The notes beneath the pieces were generated by a model. The model was not told the DNA's origin. It saw only the letters and a list, made by a program, of their open reading frames with translations, and made no database searches. A stretch of 64,000 nucleotides of DNA from assembly GCA_030248135.1 (NCBI GenBank), contig JASANC010003268.1:1-64000 (forward strand), written 5' to 3'. The stretch's first letter is position 1; the number at the start of each line of letters is the position of its first letter. Shown in pieces: positions 1-10,891 of the stretch. A program made the translations under genes and the position numbers. Source of the stretch: Theristus sp. LFF4_11 (lineage: Eukaryota > Nematoda > Chromadorea > Monhysterida > Xyalidae).

Positions 1-1530
1 GTTTTCTTACGTGAGCAACTCTAGATGCTGAATCGTGACGATTTCCGAGGCGAATCGGCCGTGGAAGTTGGCGAAATCGGTCCAGAAACGAAAAACAAGA
101 AAAGGGTGTTTTCCAGGGTAATTCAACGCGCTGATCACGGATTTTGGGTTAGTTTTCTTGTATGAGCAACTCTAGATGCTGAATCGTGACGATTTCGGGC
201 GAATCGGCCGTGGAAGTTGGCGAAATCGGTCCGGAGGCGAAAAAGCAAAGAAAAGAGGGTGTTTTCCAGGGTAATTCAATGCGCTGATCACGAATTTTGG
301 GTTAGTTGTCTTACGTGAGCAACTCGATGCTGAATCGTGACGATTTCGGGCGAATCGGCCGTGGAAGTTGGCGAAATTGGTCCAGGAACGAAAAACAAGA
401 AAAGGGTGTTTTCCGGGGTAATTCAATCCGCTGATCACGAATTTTGGGTTAGTTTTCTTACGTGAGCAACTTCAGATGCTGGAATCGTGACGATTTCGGG
501 CAAATCGGCCGTGGAAATTGAAATCGGTCAGAAATGAAAAACGAGAAAACGGTTTTCTAGGGTAATTCAGTGTGCTGATCACGGATTTTGGGTTAGTTTT
601 TCTTGTATGAGCAACTGCTTAGATACTGAATCGTGACGATTTATGGTGAATCGGCCGTGGAATTTAGCGAAACCGGTCCAGAAATGAAAAACAAGAAAAC
701 GGTGTTTTCCATGGTAATTCATCACGCCGATCACGGCTTTGGGTCAGTTTTCTTTTGTGAGCGATTCTGGGTACTGAATCGTGACGGTTTGGAAGTCGGC
801 CGTAGAAATGGCATAGGGAGAAATCCGGCCTAAAAACGAAAAATAAAAAACCTGAGTTGCCCGGGGTTTAGAAGAATGTGTGACCAACGAATTGTGATTT
901 TGGTCCGACCTTCGGGGCTTATGTAAAAGTCAGAATATTATCTAAAAATGCGTGAGACGCATATAAAAGGAGGAATATGGCCTTGTGCTTAAGCAGTGAA
1001 AGACTTGAGCTCGACAACGCTTTTCAAGTCTCTGATGTGGTGCACACGGATACAAGTACATAAGGGTCATATTTTTGCGCCGCGTTTGTTGTTTTTTGAA
1101 GCACGCCCCACCGATTCGGAAACCCGAAGGTACCAAACTCCGGTGGGATTGGGGAATGGACGACTCACCATCCCGTGGAACCAATACCCTCGGCATGTGA
1201 GGGGGCAGCCTCGAAGCCCCGCTCTGTCCTGGGGGCACCAGTGATCTTAGCCCGATTTCGGTTTCGGTGGCCTGCGGTCGCTATATCCCCGGAGGGCAGC
1301 GAATCGAAAGTTTTCATTTTTCGTTTTCGTTTTGCTGAAAAGCGTAAAACTTTGAAGTTATTTTTTAATTGTTCTCTTCGATTTAATCTAAAATCACGCC
1401 ATGTGCGAAATTCTGTAAATTCTGTGCAAAAACTGAAACATCAGAAATTGCAAAATGTTGCTGCATGTAGCTTTATCGTTGTTGTTAACGTACGCACCGC
1501 TGTGTACACACCAGTGGGTGTTGTGTTTCC
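1..1530 (+). repeat. Dispersed repeat, left copy: ~150-bp tandem units plus body
   Basis: Bases 1-850 hold about five and a half tandem copies of a ~150-bp unit; each contains an ACGTGAGCAACTCTAGATGC-like start, GAATCGTGACGATTT, and CGCTGATCACG. From about 840 to 1530 there is a non-tandem body. The whole block recurs in reverse complement at 50105-52260. The body includes a segment around 1110-1230 (CCGAAGGTACCAAACTCCGG) that also occurs near 10340-10385 and 50500-50545. The window starts inside the array, so the true left end is unknown. Short ORFs in it are matched only by the other repeat copies and I do not regard them as genes. Confidence 0.85.
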
Positions 1531-1582
1531 TTTGTGGGCTTGTGGGGGTGGTAACAAAACCGAACAACAACTATGTCCCACA

Positions 1583-3037
1583 TAGGGTTGTTAAAAAAAA
1601 CAAAAATCGTCATTTTTGTTTTTAAAAAAATTAAAAAAAAATTTCAAAAATCAAAGTTGTGCTAAATCAATCAGGGAGTCCGAAGAACCACATATGATAT
1701 GCAAGCGCCTCCCGAATGACTCCCGTATGGCGGAACGTTGCAGATTTTGTTTTGGTGACCTCAATTACCCCTTTTCCAAACCGTCACCATGCCTCTTCTT
1801 GTGTTTTGACCTCCAAAACGTCACTAATTGTCCCCAGCTAAACTAATGCTAAAGTAGGGTTGTTAAACAAAAATGAAATTTTTTTTTTTAAAAAAAAAAG
1901 TGATTAAAAAAAAACAAAAATGCCGATTTTTTTTTTTTTTTAAAAAATTCGAAAAATTTTCCTCTAATATGCTCTGAAAACCTCAATTTTGGCACAACTT
2001 TTCGAAAGTTCAACAAAAATTTTCTTTGATTATACCTCGTAAAACCTTTAGCAGTCGATTTTGGGCCGTTTTACCGACTGATTTTAGGCTTCGACAACAT
2101 CTGCGATGAAGTTTTTGAGCGTCCCAAAGCTTAGCCTACCATTTCCGATGCAGATAAGGTGACGATTAGCCTCGCAGAGCGTCCGATTGTGCTCGCTGCA
2201 CCGTTTGCAAGCGCTACGTTGTCTGGTTGCTGCTTCGTGTCGTGTCGTCGCGACACCATCAGAAGAATTGATCGAATTTCAAGGCGGTATGTTTGTCTTC
2301 ACTTCAGCATTAGCTTAGCTGGGGACAATTAGTGACGTTTTGGAGGTCAAAACACAAGAAGAGGCATGGTGACGGTTTGGAAAAGGGGTAATTGAGGTCA
2401 CCAAAACAAAATCTGCAAAGTTCCGCCATACGGGTGTCATTCGGGAGGCGCTTGCATATCATATGTGGTTCTTCGGACTCCCTGATTGATTTAGCACAAC
2501 TTTGATTTTTGAAATTTTTTTTTTTTAAAAAAAAATTTAAAAAAAAAAAAAAAAACAAAAATGACGATTTTTGTTTTTTTTAACAACCCTATGCTAAAGT
2601 GAAGACAAACATACCGCCTTGAAATTCGATCAATACTTCTGATGGTGTCGCGACGACACGACACGAAGCAGCAAGCAACCAGACAACGTAGCGCTTGCAA
2701 ACGGAGCAGCGAGCACAATCGGACGCTCTGCGAGGCGAATCGTCACCTTATCTGCATCGGAAATGGTAGGCCAAGCTTTGGGACGCTCAAAAACTTCATC
2801 GCAGATGTTGTCGTAGGCGTAGCCTAAAATCAGTCGGTAAAACGGCCCAAAATCGACTGCTAAAGGTTTTACGAGGTATAATCAAAGAAAATTTTTGTTG
2901 AACTTTCGAAAAATTTTGCCAAAATTGAGGTTTTCAGAGCATATTAGAGGAAAATTTTTCGAATTAAAAAAAATCGGCATTTTTGTTTTTTTAATCACTT
3001 TAAAAATTTTTTTTTTCATTTTTGTTTAACAACCCTA
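1583..3037. repeat. Two interleaved inverted repeats (A-B-A'-B')
   Basis: Segment A (1583-1852) is repeated in reverse complement as A' (2310-2593). Segment B (1853-2309) is repeated in reverse complement as B' (2597-3037). Each segment begins or ends with AGGGTTGTTAAA or its complement AACAACCCT, which looks like the terminal motif of a transposable element. Long A and T tracts follow each terminus. The order A-B-A'-B' means each hairpin has one arm of the other in its loop. No transposase reading frame is present. It is probably two overlapping non-autonomous elements, or one element after a partial inversion. Confidence 0.8.
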
Positions 3038-3173
3038 GTCCCACAGAATCTTTGGCAGAATTTTTTTTTGACAATTTGGTACAGAATTGATTGAACGTTG
3101 AAACAACAAAACAAGGGTTGTCTGGAAATCCGTTTGATTTCCACAAAAAAAACAGCAGCAAAGCAACACAACA

Positions 3174-6100
3174 ATGGGCGCGCACGAAAGCAAACGAAGC
3201 ACCTCTGAGTCTGAATGCAAATTCGGAGTGAAAACGCAAACTCCATCGAAAGTGAACGCTGTCGATCCGGCCGAAGAGGATGTCGGGTTGCTGGAGTTGT
3301 TTGGCAAAGCGTTCGACGCGATTCTTTCTGCCGATTCCGCGTACGGCGTGTTGCTGCTGCCGGATTTCCAGGTTTGTTTTTTATGAAATAACAGTTTTGT
3401 AAGTAAACAATGTTGGCCTTCGTAATGTTGAATGTTGTGTGGAAAAGCCGCACAGCTGAAAAATTGTTTCGTGTCCGAACTTAGTTTCTGATTTTAGAGA
3501 TTCTGATTGGTTTTTTTCCCAATTTCTTGCATAAATCTGTCGTCAAAATACGTTTTAAGTTTTGCTGATTTCAAATTGCCGCGCAGCCATGAAACATTTT
3601 CTCTATCTACGCATGCAAACGCATATTGGGTCACGTTTAACAAGAAAGTTAATAGTTGCAGCAAACTTTCATAAGACATCTCAAATAATTTTGAAGAGCT
3701 CAGGCTTCCTGTTTTTTAGGTTTTTATCGCCGTCTAACCAATAGAATAGAATATAGACGCAAATAAAACACTGAAGGCCCGTTCATAATGACGTATTCGT
3801 ATACGACACGTCACGTCAGGTCTCGCGTTTTAGCATACTACTGTTCACACAGCCGTGTACGTATGTACAGCACGGCACGGTAGGTCTCGTGTTATTGCAT
3901 CCTTAGCCGTTCATGGAAACGTGTCTTTGACGTAGTCAGCATACGTCAGTATGAACGGGCCTTAAAAAATCGCTTTACAAAAAAAATTAACAAATTAAAA
4001 ACATGAAAACGATCAAAATTCACATTTTTTCCTTTATCACCATTCCACAGGAAAAAGACGAAATTTTTTTCAGCGTCATTTTGGCGAGCAACTTGGCAGT
4101 ATTTTGTTCGAACGTTGGCAAACAGCGGACCGTCAAGTGCGGAAAGACCGTTACAAATGGTATGCGCTCGCCTTGTATCGCTCAACGGACGCGGAAATCT
4201 GCGCGTTTTTCAACGGTTCGATGCTTGGCTTAAAGTTGTTAGATATTGTTTTGGATGGTTTGCAGACGGGGAATTGTTTGTTGTTCGGAAATTTGATTCG
4301 TTGTAGTGAAGAACAAGGTCCATATAATGAAATAGGTTAATAGAGCCCAAGTTGCTGGTCGAAAGAAAGATACCGTTGGCGTGACGCTACGTTTGTGCGA
4401 CCGCCTCCTTGGTGGCGAGATAAAAAACAACAACAACAACCCCTCCAGCCTCCACTCAGTCCAAAATTATCCCTTCACGAAAACACCAAAAAAGTTCGCA
4501 TTTGTTGGATTTTGATCAGACTGACTTTTTGCTCTCAGAAATTCGACATGTTCTCATTGTGACGGCGGCAAGTTGTGAAGCGGAGCCAAATCTGGAGCGG
4601 ACGTCGTCGTCAGCCGATTCGCTGGTGGCAGACAGCGTCGTTATCGAATCGATTGAAGCGCATTTTGTGCGCGTTTTCCCCTGGTTTTTTTTGCTCAACC
4701 TTTGCGTAATTGGCTTAAAACCCGGTGTTACACCGGTGTGTGCAGTTTTTCTATGTATCATGGAATGGAACTGCCGTGTTCAGCGAAGGATGTCAATGGA
4801 CAAACATGGACACCCTCTTGTGAAACCGTTGAAAACCCGGGTGTGGTGGTCCTGGTGGTGTGGTACCGGGTGTGGTGGTCCTGGTGGTGTGGTACCGGGT
4901 GTGGTGGTCCTGGTGGTGTGGTACCGGGTGTGTGGTCCTGGTGGTGTGGTACCGGGTGTGGTGGTCCTGGTGGTGTGGTACCGGGTGTGGTGGTCCTGGT
5001 GGTGTGGTACCGGGTGTGGTGGTCCTGGTGGTGTGGTACCGGGTGTGGTGGTCCTGGTGGTGTGGTACCGGGTGTGGTGGTCCTGGTGGTGTAGTACCGG
5101 GTGTGGTGGTCCTGGTGGTGTGGTACCGGGTGTGGTGGTCCTGGTGGTGTGGTACCGGGTGTGGTGGTCCTGGTGGTGTGGTACCGGGTGTGGTGGTCCT
5201 GGTGTGTGGTACCGGGTGTGGTGTCCTGGTGGTGTGGTACCGGGTGTGGTGGTCCTGGTGGTGTGGTACCGGGTGTGGTGGTCCTGGTGGTGTGGTACCG
5301 GGTGTTGTTCATGCACCGCTGTACTTTCGCACCACCACCAAACGCATGCACAAAAACTTTTCCGTTGCCGGTTGACAAGGGGACACCGCGGTATGCGTCT
5401 ACCTGGCGAAACCGCAAACAGCGAACTTGTATTGTATACACTCGCAAAACACCGGGTCCCTTGTGGCTTTATTGCCCGGGATGGTTGTTTTGTGAGATTT
5501 TACTACCTAGGTTCGCTGATGTTTTGCCCAGACTATAAGATCTGTCTGTGGTAAAACACCTTCGGCAGTTCTGCCTGGTGTCCGTCGCACTGACGAGCCA
5601 GGGGACACCGCGGTATGCGTCTACCTGGCGAAACCGCAAACAGCGAACTTGTATTGTATACACTCGCAAAACACCGGGACCCTTGTGGCTTTATTGCCCG
5701 GGATGGTTGTTTTGTGAGATTTTACTACCTAGGTTCGCTGATGTTTTGCCCAGACTATAAGATCTGTCTGTGGTAAAACACCTTCGGCAGTTCTGCCTGG
5801 TGTCCGTCGCACTGACGAGCCAGGGGACACCGCGGTATGCGTCTACCTGGCGAAACCGCAAACAGCGAACTTGTATTGTATACACTCGCAAAACACCGGG
5901 TCCCTTGTGGCTTTATTGCCCGGGATGGTTGTTTTGTGAGATTTTACTACCTAGGTTCGCTGATGTTTTGCCCAGACTATAAGATCTGTCTGTGGTAAAA
6001 CACCTTCGGCAGTTCTGCCTGGTGTCCGTCGCACTGACGAGCCAGGGGACACCGCGGTATGCGTCTACCTGGCGAAACCGCAAACAGCGAACTTGTATTG

Positions 6101-9100
6101 TATACACTCGCAAAACACCGGGTCCCTTGTGGCTTTATTGCCCGGGATGGTTGTTTTGTGAGATTTTACTACCTAGGTTCGCTGATGTTTTGCCCAGACT
6201 ATAAGATCTGTCTGTGGTAAAACACCTTCGGCAGTTCTGCCTGGTGTCCGTCGCACTGACGAGCCAGGGGACACCGCGGTATGCGTCTACCTGGCGAAAC
6301 CGCAAACAGCGAACTTGTATTGTATACACTCGCAAAACACCGGGTCCCTTGTGGCTTTATTGCCCGGGATGGTTGTTTTGTGAGATTTTACTACCTAGGT
6401 TCGCTGATGTTTTGCCCAGACTATAAGATCTGTCTGTGGTAAAACACCTTCGGCAGTTCTGCCTGGTGTCCGTCGCACTGACGAGCCAGGGGACACCGCG
6501 GTATGCGTCTACCTGGCGAAACCGCAAACAGCGAACTTGTATTGTATACACTCGCAAAACACCGGGTCCCTTGTGGCTTTATTGCCCGGGATGGTTGTTT
6601 TGTGAGATTTTACTACCTAGGTTCGCTGATGTTTTGCCCAGACTATAAGATCTGTCTGTGGTAAAACACCTTCGGCAGTTCTGCCTGGTGTCCGTCGCAC
6701 TGACGAGCCAGGGGACACCGCGGTATGCGTCTACCTGGCGAAACCGCAAACAGCGAACTTGTATTGTATACACTCGCAAAACACCGGGTCCCTTGTGGCT
6801 TTATTGCCCGGGATGGTTGTTTTGTGAGATTTTACTACCTAGGTTCGCTGATGTTTTGCCCAGACTATAAGATCTGTCTGTGGTAAAACACCTTCGGCAG
6901 TTCTGCCTGGTGTCCGTCGCACTGACGAGCCAGGGGACACCGCGGTATGCGTCTACCTGGCGAAACCGCAAACAGCGAACTTGTATTGTATACACTCGCA
7001 AAACACCGGGTCCCTTGTGGCTTTATTGCCCGGGATGGTTGTTTTGTGAGATTTTACTACCTAGGTTCGCTGATGTTTTGCCCAGACTATAAGATCTGTC
7101 TGTGGTAAAACACCTTCGGCAGTTCTGCCTGGTGTCCGTCGCACTGACGAGCCAGGGGACACCGCGGTATGCGTCTACCTGGCGAAACCGCAAACAGCGA
7201 ACTTGTATTGAGCGGGTTGGAAACGTACAGAGTGCCCAAAAATGCTTTCAAGATTTCAAGCCATTAAAAATATTGAGAGTTTTAAGGTAAGTTGAGTCTC
7301 TCTGCTCACATATTTTTTTCTCGTGTCGCGCAATTTTGTAAATGAAATCACCACCGCATTGTTTGGTCCCGTCTCATGCACGACGCGGGAATTCAAAATT
7401 GGCAAGAGGATCCCAAGAGGAGTCCCCTAATAAGGGTCACTTCACTTATAGGCTATTCTGAATTACCTCATAAAGATTGAAACTAGTTTCCTTTTACGTC
7501 CACAACCGCATTGAGTCGCAGGTCTTAAAAAAGATAATCGCTGATTGTTTTGTAGTTATTTGTTTCATTTCAGAATGCAAGCAAACAGTCGTCGTATGAG
7601 TGGATCTCAGCCAACTGTCCGCACGCATCCGCTGATTTGCGTCATTTCATTCATCATCGATTGTTTGCTCGGTCGCATTCACCGTCCGTAAGCCGTTTTT
7701 TAAGTTATTTGTTGAATTAAAGGATACGTTGATTGTGTAGGCTTGTGGCCACACGCATATGTGCGTGCAAAACGATGCTTAAACGACAGTTTTTTTCGCC
7801 TTGTCGGCTGCGGAAGAATAATGTCCATGGTAAGCAGCATGAGACATCGAAAGACTTTCTCACCCTCGTGGCCTGGTGGTAGTGCGTTCGACTACAGTCT
7901 GCACGCTCGGGGGATCGAGCCCCGCCGAGGGGTGTATAGGCACGTAATGACAGACGAAAACTCGATAGGCGCCCTACTCAATGGCGTTCTGTACGCTTCT
8001 CTGGGTTAGCCCTGGCTAAAAATCCCAACAACAAATCGAAAAAGTGTGAGCGCTTCTGGTGAACCGGGTTTACTTATTGGTTCAGTAATTCCAAATAACC
8101 CTGAACGCAGCTTTCGCGCCGAGGGTTTGTAAACTGTAATATGCTGCTAGCAATGCAGACCACGTTCCAATTTTCAAAACTTTCATCTCTTCTCTTTGCA
8201 CAGCACCTATTGGCACAATCGCAAGTACTGTCCACGTTTCAAATGTGGTTTTGCGAGCGGTCACTGCCTCCGCTGTTTGCGCAATCGTGTCAAGACCAAG
8301 AGTCAAGTTCGGAGGCCGGCTGCTGGACGTTGCTCTATCGGAGCGACGAGCACGGACTCAGTACAAATCGGTTCGGTTTGGTTTTTTCGACTGTTTTTTT
8401 TGACAATATAGAATGGTTTGCAAAACGCGTGAGAATATGGTTTCTCATCAAAAAAGCAAATCCGATTAGCTGGGCGGTTTTTCATTGAGAGCGAAATTCG
8501 AGTGGAATAAAGCAGCGGTGACCAGGAAGTGCATGGAATAAAAAATCCAACTTTAATTCAGATTTCAAATCGCTTTTAGTCGTATTATATTTCTGTTTCT
8601 AGGAGCGGATTAATTTGCGACTTCCTTACGCCCCAAAAAAAGTACTGTTATCCCAGATTGAAAAAACCAATTTTTTAGGCAGCACAATCGATAGAAAGTT
8701 GCGGAAACCAGTTTTTTTTCAGATTCGAAACACACGTTGTCTCATACACGAGTCCCACAGTGACGTTGGTTCGCCTGGATGTTCGCTCTTTATTGTCTGG
8801 CACTGGATCAACAGTGGAGGTGAGCGATCGTGTACTTCGGCGCTCCGGGAATGGTCTAAGTCGGGTCTCGAATTAAAGCGCCGAAACCCGCACCGCTGAT
8901 TGCTTTTAGGTGGTTTAGGTTTTAGGTGGTGTCTTGTCTTCTGAACAACTGTAAGCGACTTCTATTTTGAGAAAAAAATCCAGGCAAAACGGGGGGAAAA
9001 AGTTGCAACTTCCAGTGGGATTCGATGTTCGAACTGACGTCTGTGGTATACTGGAGATCAGTGCCTCAGACACGCTAGTAGAACGTGGCCCCACAAGCTC

Positions 9101-10891
9101 TTATTGCTCTACAAAAACTCGCAAAAATTTACTGACATAAAAAAAGCTAAATCATATTGAAGCAAGTCACTATCAGAGAGAGCAGCGCCCCGTTCGGCAG
9201 TGGCAGTTGCGTGTGCATTCAGCTGACGCCGCAATTTCGCCGTTTTTCTTATCCGGATTCGTGCGTTCGCATGGTTTTCCGCGGCCGACCCGCTAGCGGT
9301 GTCACAATCGGCAACGCAAACAGTCCACTGCTGAGAATTCAGGCTGATTTCGGCAATGTGGTCGCGATTGAGGTGTGGGCGGCTGTGTCTGAAATTCGCT
9401 CTTTTTGTGTGTGTTTATTATTGTCAGAGAGATCACATCACAGGTCGGCTCAACTTGGACTTTCTTTGGTCAATCAATCGTCAACATTTCTATCGTTGCT
9501 TGTGGTTATGTTGTTTCTATTACTATTAGAAAGATGAGATTTTGTCACCGCTTGTGGCCTGGTGAAGCGCGTCAGACTCTTGTCTGTGCGTTTTTGTTGT
9601 TGTTGTTGTTGTTGTTGTGATTTTTAGGCGATGTTTTTAGCCAGGGCTAACCCAGAGAAGCGTACAGAACGCCATTGAGTAGGGCGCCCATCGAGTTTTC
9701 TCTGTCATTAAGTGCCTATACACCCCTCGGCGGGGCTCGATCCCCCGAGCGCACAGACTGTAGTCGAACGCACTACCACCAGGCCACGAGGGCGCGTTAG
9801 GGGGATCGAGCCCCGCCGAGATGTGTATAGGCACTTGATGACAGAAAATACTCGATGGGCGCCCTACTCGACGGCGGTTTTCTGGGTTAGCCCTGGCTGA
9901 AAAAAATAGCCTAAATCTCAACAACAACAGCATGTTTGGACGGTCTTTAGCTAATCTTCAAATTGCCACCTCTGTGCTGGCGTGACCAGTCAGCAAAAAG
10001 CAATTGCGAAGCGGCTTTGCTTTCATATTTTCGTTGCAGGTCTGGGGCTGCGGTTTGCCGAGCGCTCTCGAGCTGCAGCGACGACAGCGACAGCGGCAAG
10101 AACAACAGGTGGAGCGCAATCGAAAGGTCGCCATTGCATTTGTTAACGAATTGAAATCGAAATTTTGTAGCGTCTGTAGCGCAGGTGTAGGGCTTCCGTC
10201 TACCGTTCTGTAGGTGGAAAGTTCGAACCTCGCTGCGCACAAGACACACAATGGAGAAACTAAAGTGACCAACAAGATCTAATGGTCTACTCCCTCCAGA
10301 GCCGAGGGTAAATTGGGCTCGGGGCAGTATTGCCCGTTTCCGCCGGAGTTTGGTACCTTAGGGTTTCCGGAACCGGCGCGCGAACAAATAAAAAAAACAA
10401 AATTACCTGATTAAAAGCGGTTGACCCACAAAACTAAGAAAAGGTTTTTTAATTAAGTTGTGAAATGTAAGCCAACGTTTCTATTGATATCGGTATGTTC
10501 CAAGTGGAATGTGACTGTGAAAATGCCTAAATGTGAATTAATGCCAAACCTTAGCCTAAGTCATGTTTGTGTGTGACCTAAACCATAGCCACGCCTTTCA
10601 ATAAGAGAAAAATGTGTGTGTGTATGTGTTGTGTGAAACAGGCGTAACCCGTACCAGTGAGTTTTGATTGATGAATTTACATTAACATCCTTTATTTCTG
10701 AGTCATCCCGGGAATCTGTCAGGAAAACTCGAAATTTGGTCAAGACCAACAAACCATTTTGTCACGGTTCACATTTTCCCTTCCAGGTTCCGTTGCCCGG
10801 AAAATGGGACGAAAACCCGGATCGCCAAATTTTAGAAATGGCTGGCCGTCAGTCGTTTGTCACGCCAGACATGCGACAAGAGATTGAATAA
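3174..10891 (+). CDS. MEAK7/EAK-7-like TLDc-domain protein (multi-exon)
   Basis: Probable homologue of MEAK7 (TLDC1, KIAA1609; EAK-7 in C. elegans), a myristoylated lysosome-associated protein linked to mTOR signalling. Exons read: 3174-3371, 4074-~4317, ~4539-?, possibly 7231-7286, 7574-7687, 8204-8370, 8723-8819, 9177-9372, 10040-10126, 10787-10891. The start MGAHESK fits an N-myristoylation signal. The TLDc domain is clear: WTLLYRSDEHGLSTN joins RFETHVVSYTSP across 8370/8723, then FGSGSCVCIQLTPQFRRF, and AIE joins VWGCGLPSA across 9372/10040. The last exon, ENPDRQILEMAGRQ, resembles the MEAK7 C-terminus. Weak points are the end of exon 3 and a phase mismatch between 8819 and 9177, which suggests a small unread exon. 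Intron 3 (about 4.7-7.2 kb) holds two satellite arrays. Confidence 0.82.
3773..3965. mobile_element. MITE-like element, GGCCCGTTCATA termini
   Basis: Terminal inverted repeats AAGGCCCGTTCATAATGACG and CGTCAGTATGAACGGGCCTT bound about 190 bp of non-coding sequence. It lies in intron 1 of the MEAK7-like gene. I saw only this copy in the window. Confidence 0.7.
4839..5305 (+). repeat. 29-bp GT-rich minisatellite, about 16 copies
   Basis: A 29-bp unit containing GTGGTCCTGGTGGTGTGG followed by TACCGG is repeated head to tail about 16 times with few changes; two units have lost a few bases. The unit length is not a multiple of three and few stop codons occur, so long artificial frames of Trp/Cys/Gly/Val-rich or His/Thr/Pro-rich residues run through it on both strands. 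It lies in an intron of the MEAK7-like gene, directly before the 222-bp array. Confidence 0.95.
5380..7210 (+). repeat. 222-bp tandem satellite carrying a hammerhead-like core
   Basis: About eight and a quarter head-to-tail copies of a 222-bp unit, nearly identical; the only substitution I noticed is GGGACCC versus GGGTCCC in one unit. The first unit differs at its left edge and lacks the intact CTGACGA. Core motifs begin at 5590, 5812, 6034, 6256, 6478, 6700, 6922 and 7144. Each unit also has a strong hairpin, ACACC-TTC-GGCAG-TT-CTGCC-T-GGTGT. The unit length is a multiple of three, so a 70-residue frame recurs, but it has no protein-like features. The near identity implies recent amplification or homogenisation. 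The array lies inside an intron of the MEAK7-like gene, in the sense direction. Confidence 0.95.
5586..5637 (+). ncRNA. Hammerhead ribozyme-like motif (one of eight array copies)
   Basis: In order: CGCA (5586-5589, helix I arm), CTGACGA (5590-5596, matching the CUGANGA core), GCCAGG (5597-5602) paired perfectly with CCTGGC (5624-5629) as helix II, GAAA (5630-5633), and CCGC (5634-5637, helix III arm). The closing G-C pair of helix II and the C after GAAA match the CUGANGAG...CGAAAC consensus. A matching substrate, GCGG-TA-TGCG (5610-5619), lies in the helix II loop of every unit and would be cleaved after GTA. Within one unit the order would be knotted, so the substrate is inferred to come from the preceding unit, or in trans. 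The same motif recurs every 222 bp. Confidence 0.7.
7365..7520 (+). mobile_element. MITE-like repeat, GACGCGGGAATTCAAAATTGG family
   Basis: Contains the family signature GACGCGGGAATTCAAAATTG followed by a CACTTA motif, a TGAATTACC motif and an ATTGAGTCGCAG end. Other full or partial copies are near 16440-16600, 21207-21405, 23690-23870, 23890-24060, 42800-42900, 43495-43690, 44590-44775 and 61065-61275. None contains a coding frame. Confidence 0.7.
7863..8035 (+). repeat. SINE-1, tRNA-derived
   Basis: A tRNA-like head with an A-box-like TGGCCTGGTGGTAGTGCG and a B-box-like GGGATCGAGCCCCGCC is followed by a family-specific body (CTCGATAGGCGCCCTACTCA, then GGGTTAGCCCTGGCTAAAAA) and an ACAACAA tail. 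Further copies are at 9630-9793 (-), 9792-9926 (+), 32400-32585 (+) and 48890-49050 (-). Confidence 0.8.
9630..9926. repeat. Two SINE-1 copies, tail-out inverted pair
   Basis: A minus-strand copy (9630-9793) abuts a plus-strand copy (9792-9926), giving a head-to-head inverted pair in the MEAK7-like gene between exons 9177-9372 and 10040-10126. The plus copy lacks the A-box half. Confidence 0.75.
10165..10385 (+). repeat. SINE-3, tRNA-like head with GGAGTTTGGTACCTT tail
   Basis: A box-like TAGCGCAGGTGTAGGGCT and a B-box-like AAAGTTCGAACCTCGCTGCG mark a degenerate tRNA head. The 3' part (CCGGAGTTTGGTACCTTAGG) is shared with the body of the 1-1530 and 50105-52260 repeats. A minus-strand head-only copy lies at 36890-36990. 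Confidence 0.6.

Noticed and set aside
942..1585. Overlapping ORFs in the left repeat (matching 50227-50469)
   Set aside because: Conservation is only between repeat copies, both frames and strands are open, and no domain is seen.
4502..5554. 350-codon open frame rich in Trp, Cys, Gly and Val
   Set aside because: It is produced by the 29-bp minisatellite; only its first ~60 codons overlap a likely MEAK7-like exon.
5610..5633. Hammerhead cleaving its own helix II loop within one unit
   Set aside because: The substrate would lie inside the loop of a 6-bp helix pointing away from the active site; a partner unit is needed.
5380..7210. CRISPR-like array
   Set aside because: The whole 222-bp unit is repeated with no variable spacers, and the context is eukaryotic.
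5548..7290. Repeated 66- and 70-codon frames, identical every 222 bp
   Set aside because: They are frames of the satellite unit, with no protein features, and the ribozyme-like structure explains the conservation better.
8820..8860. A TLDc-like VYFGA motif out of frame after exon 8723-8819
   Set aside because: It would need a frameshift in an otherwise intact gene and the match is only five residues; a missed small exon is more likely.
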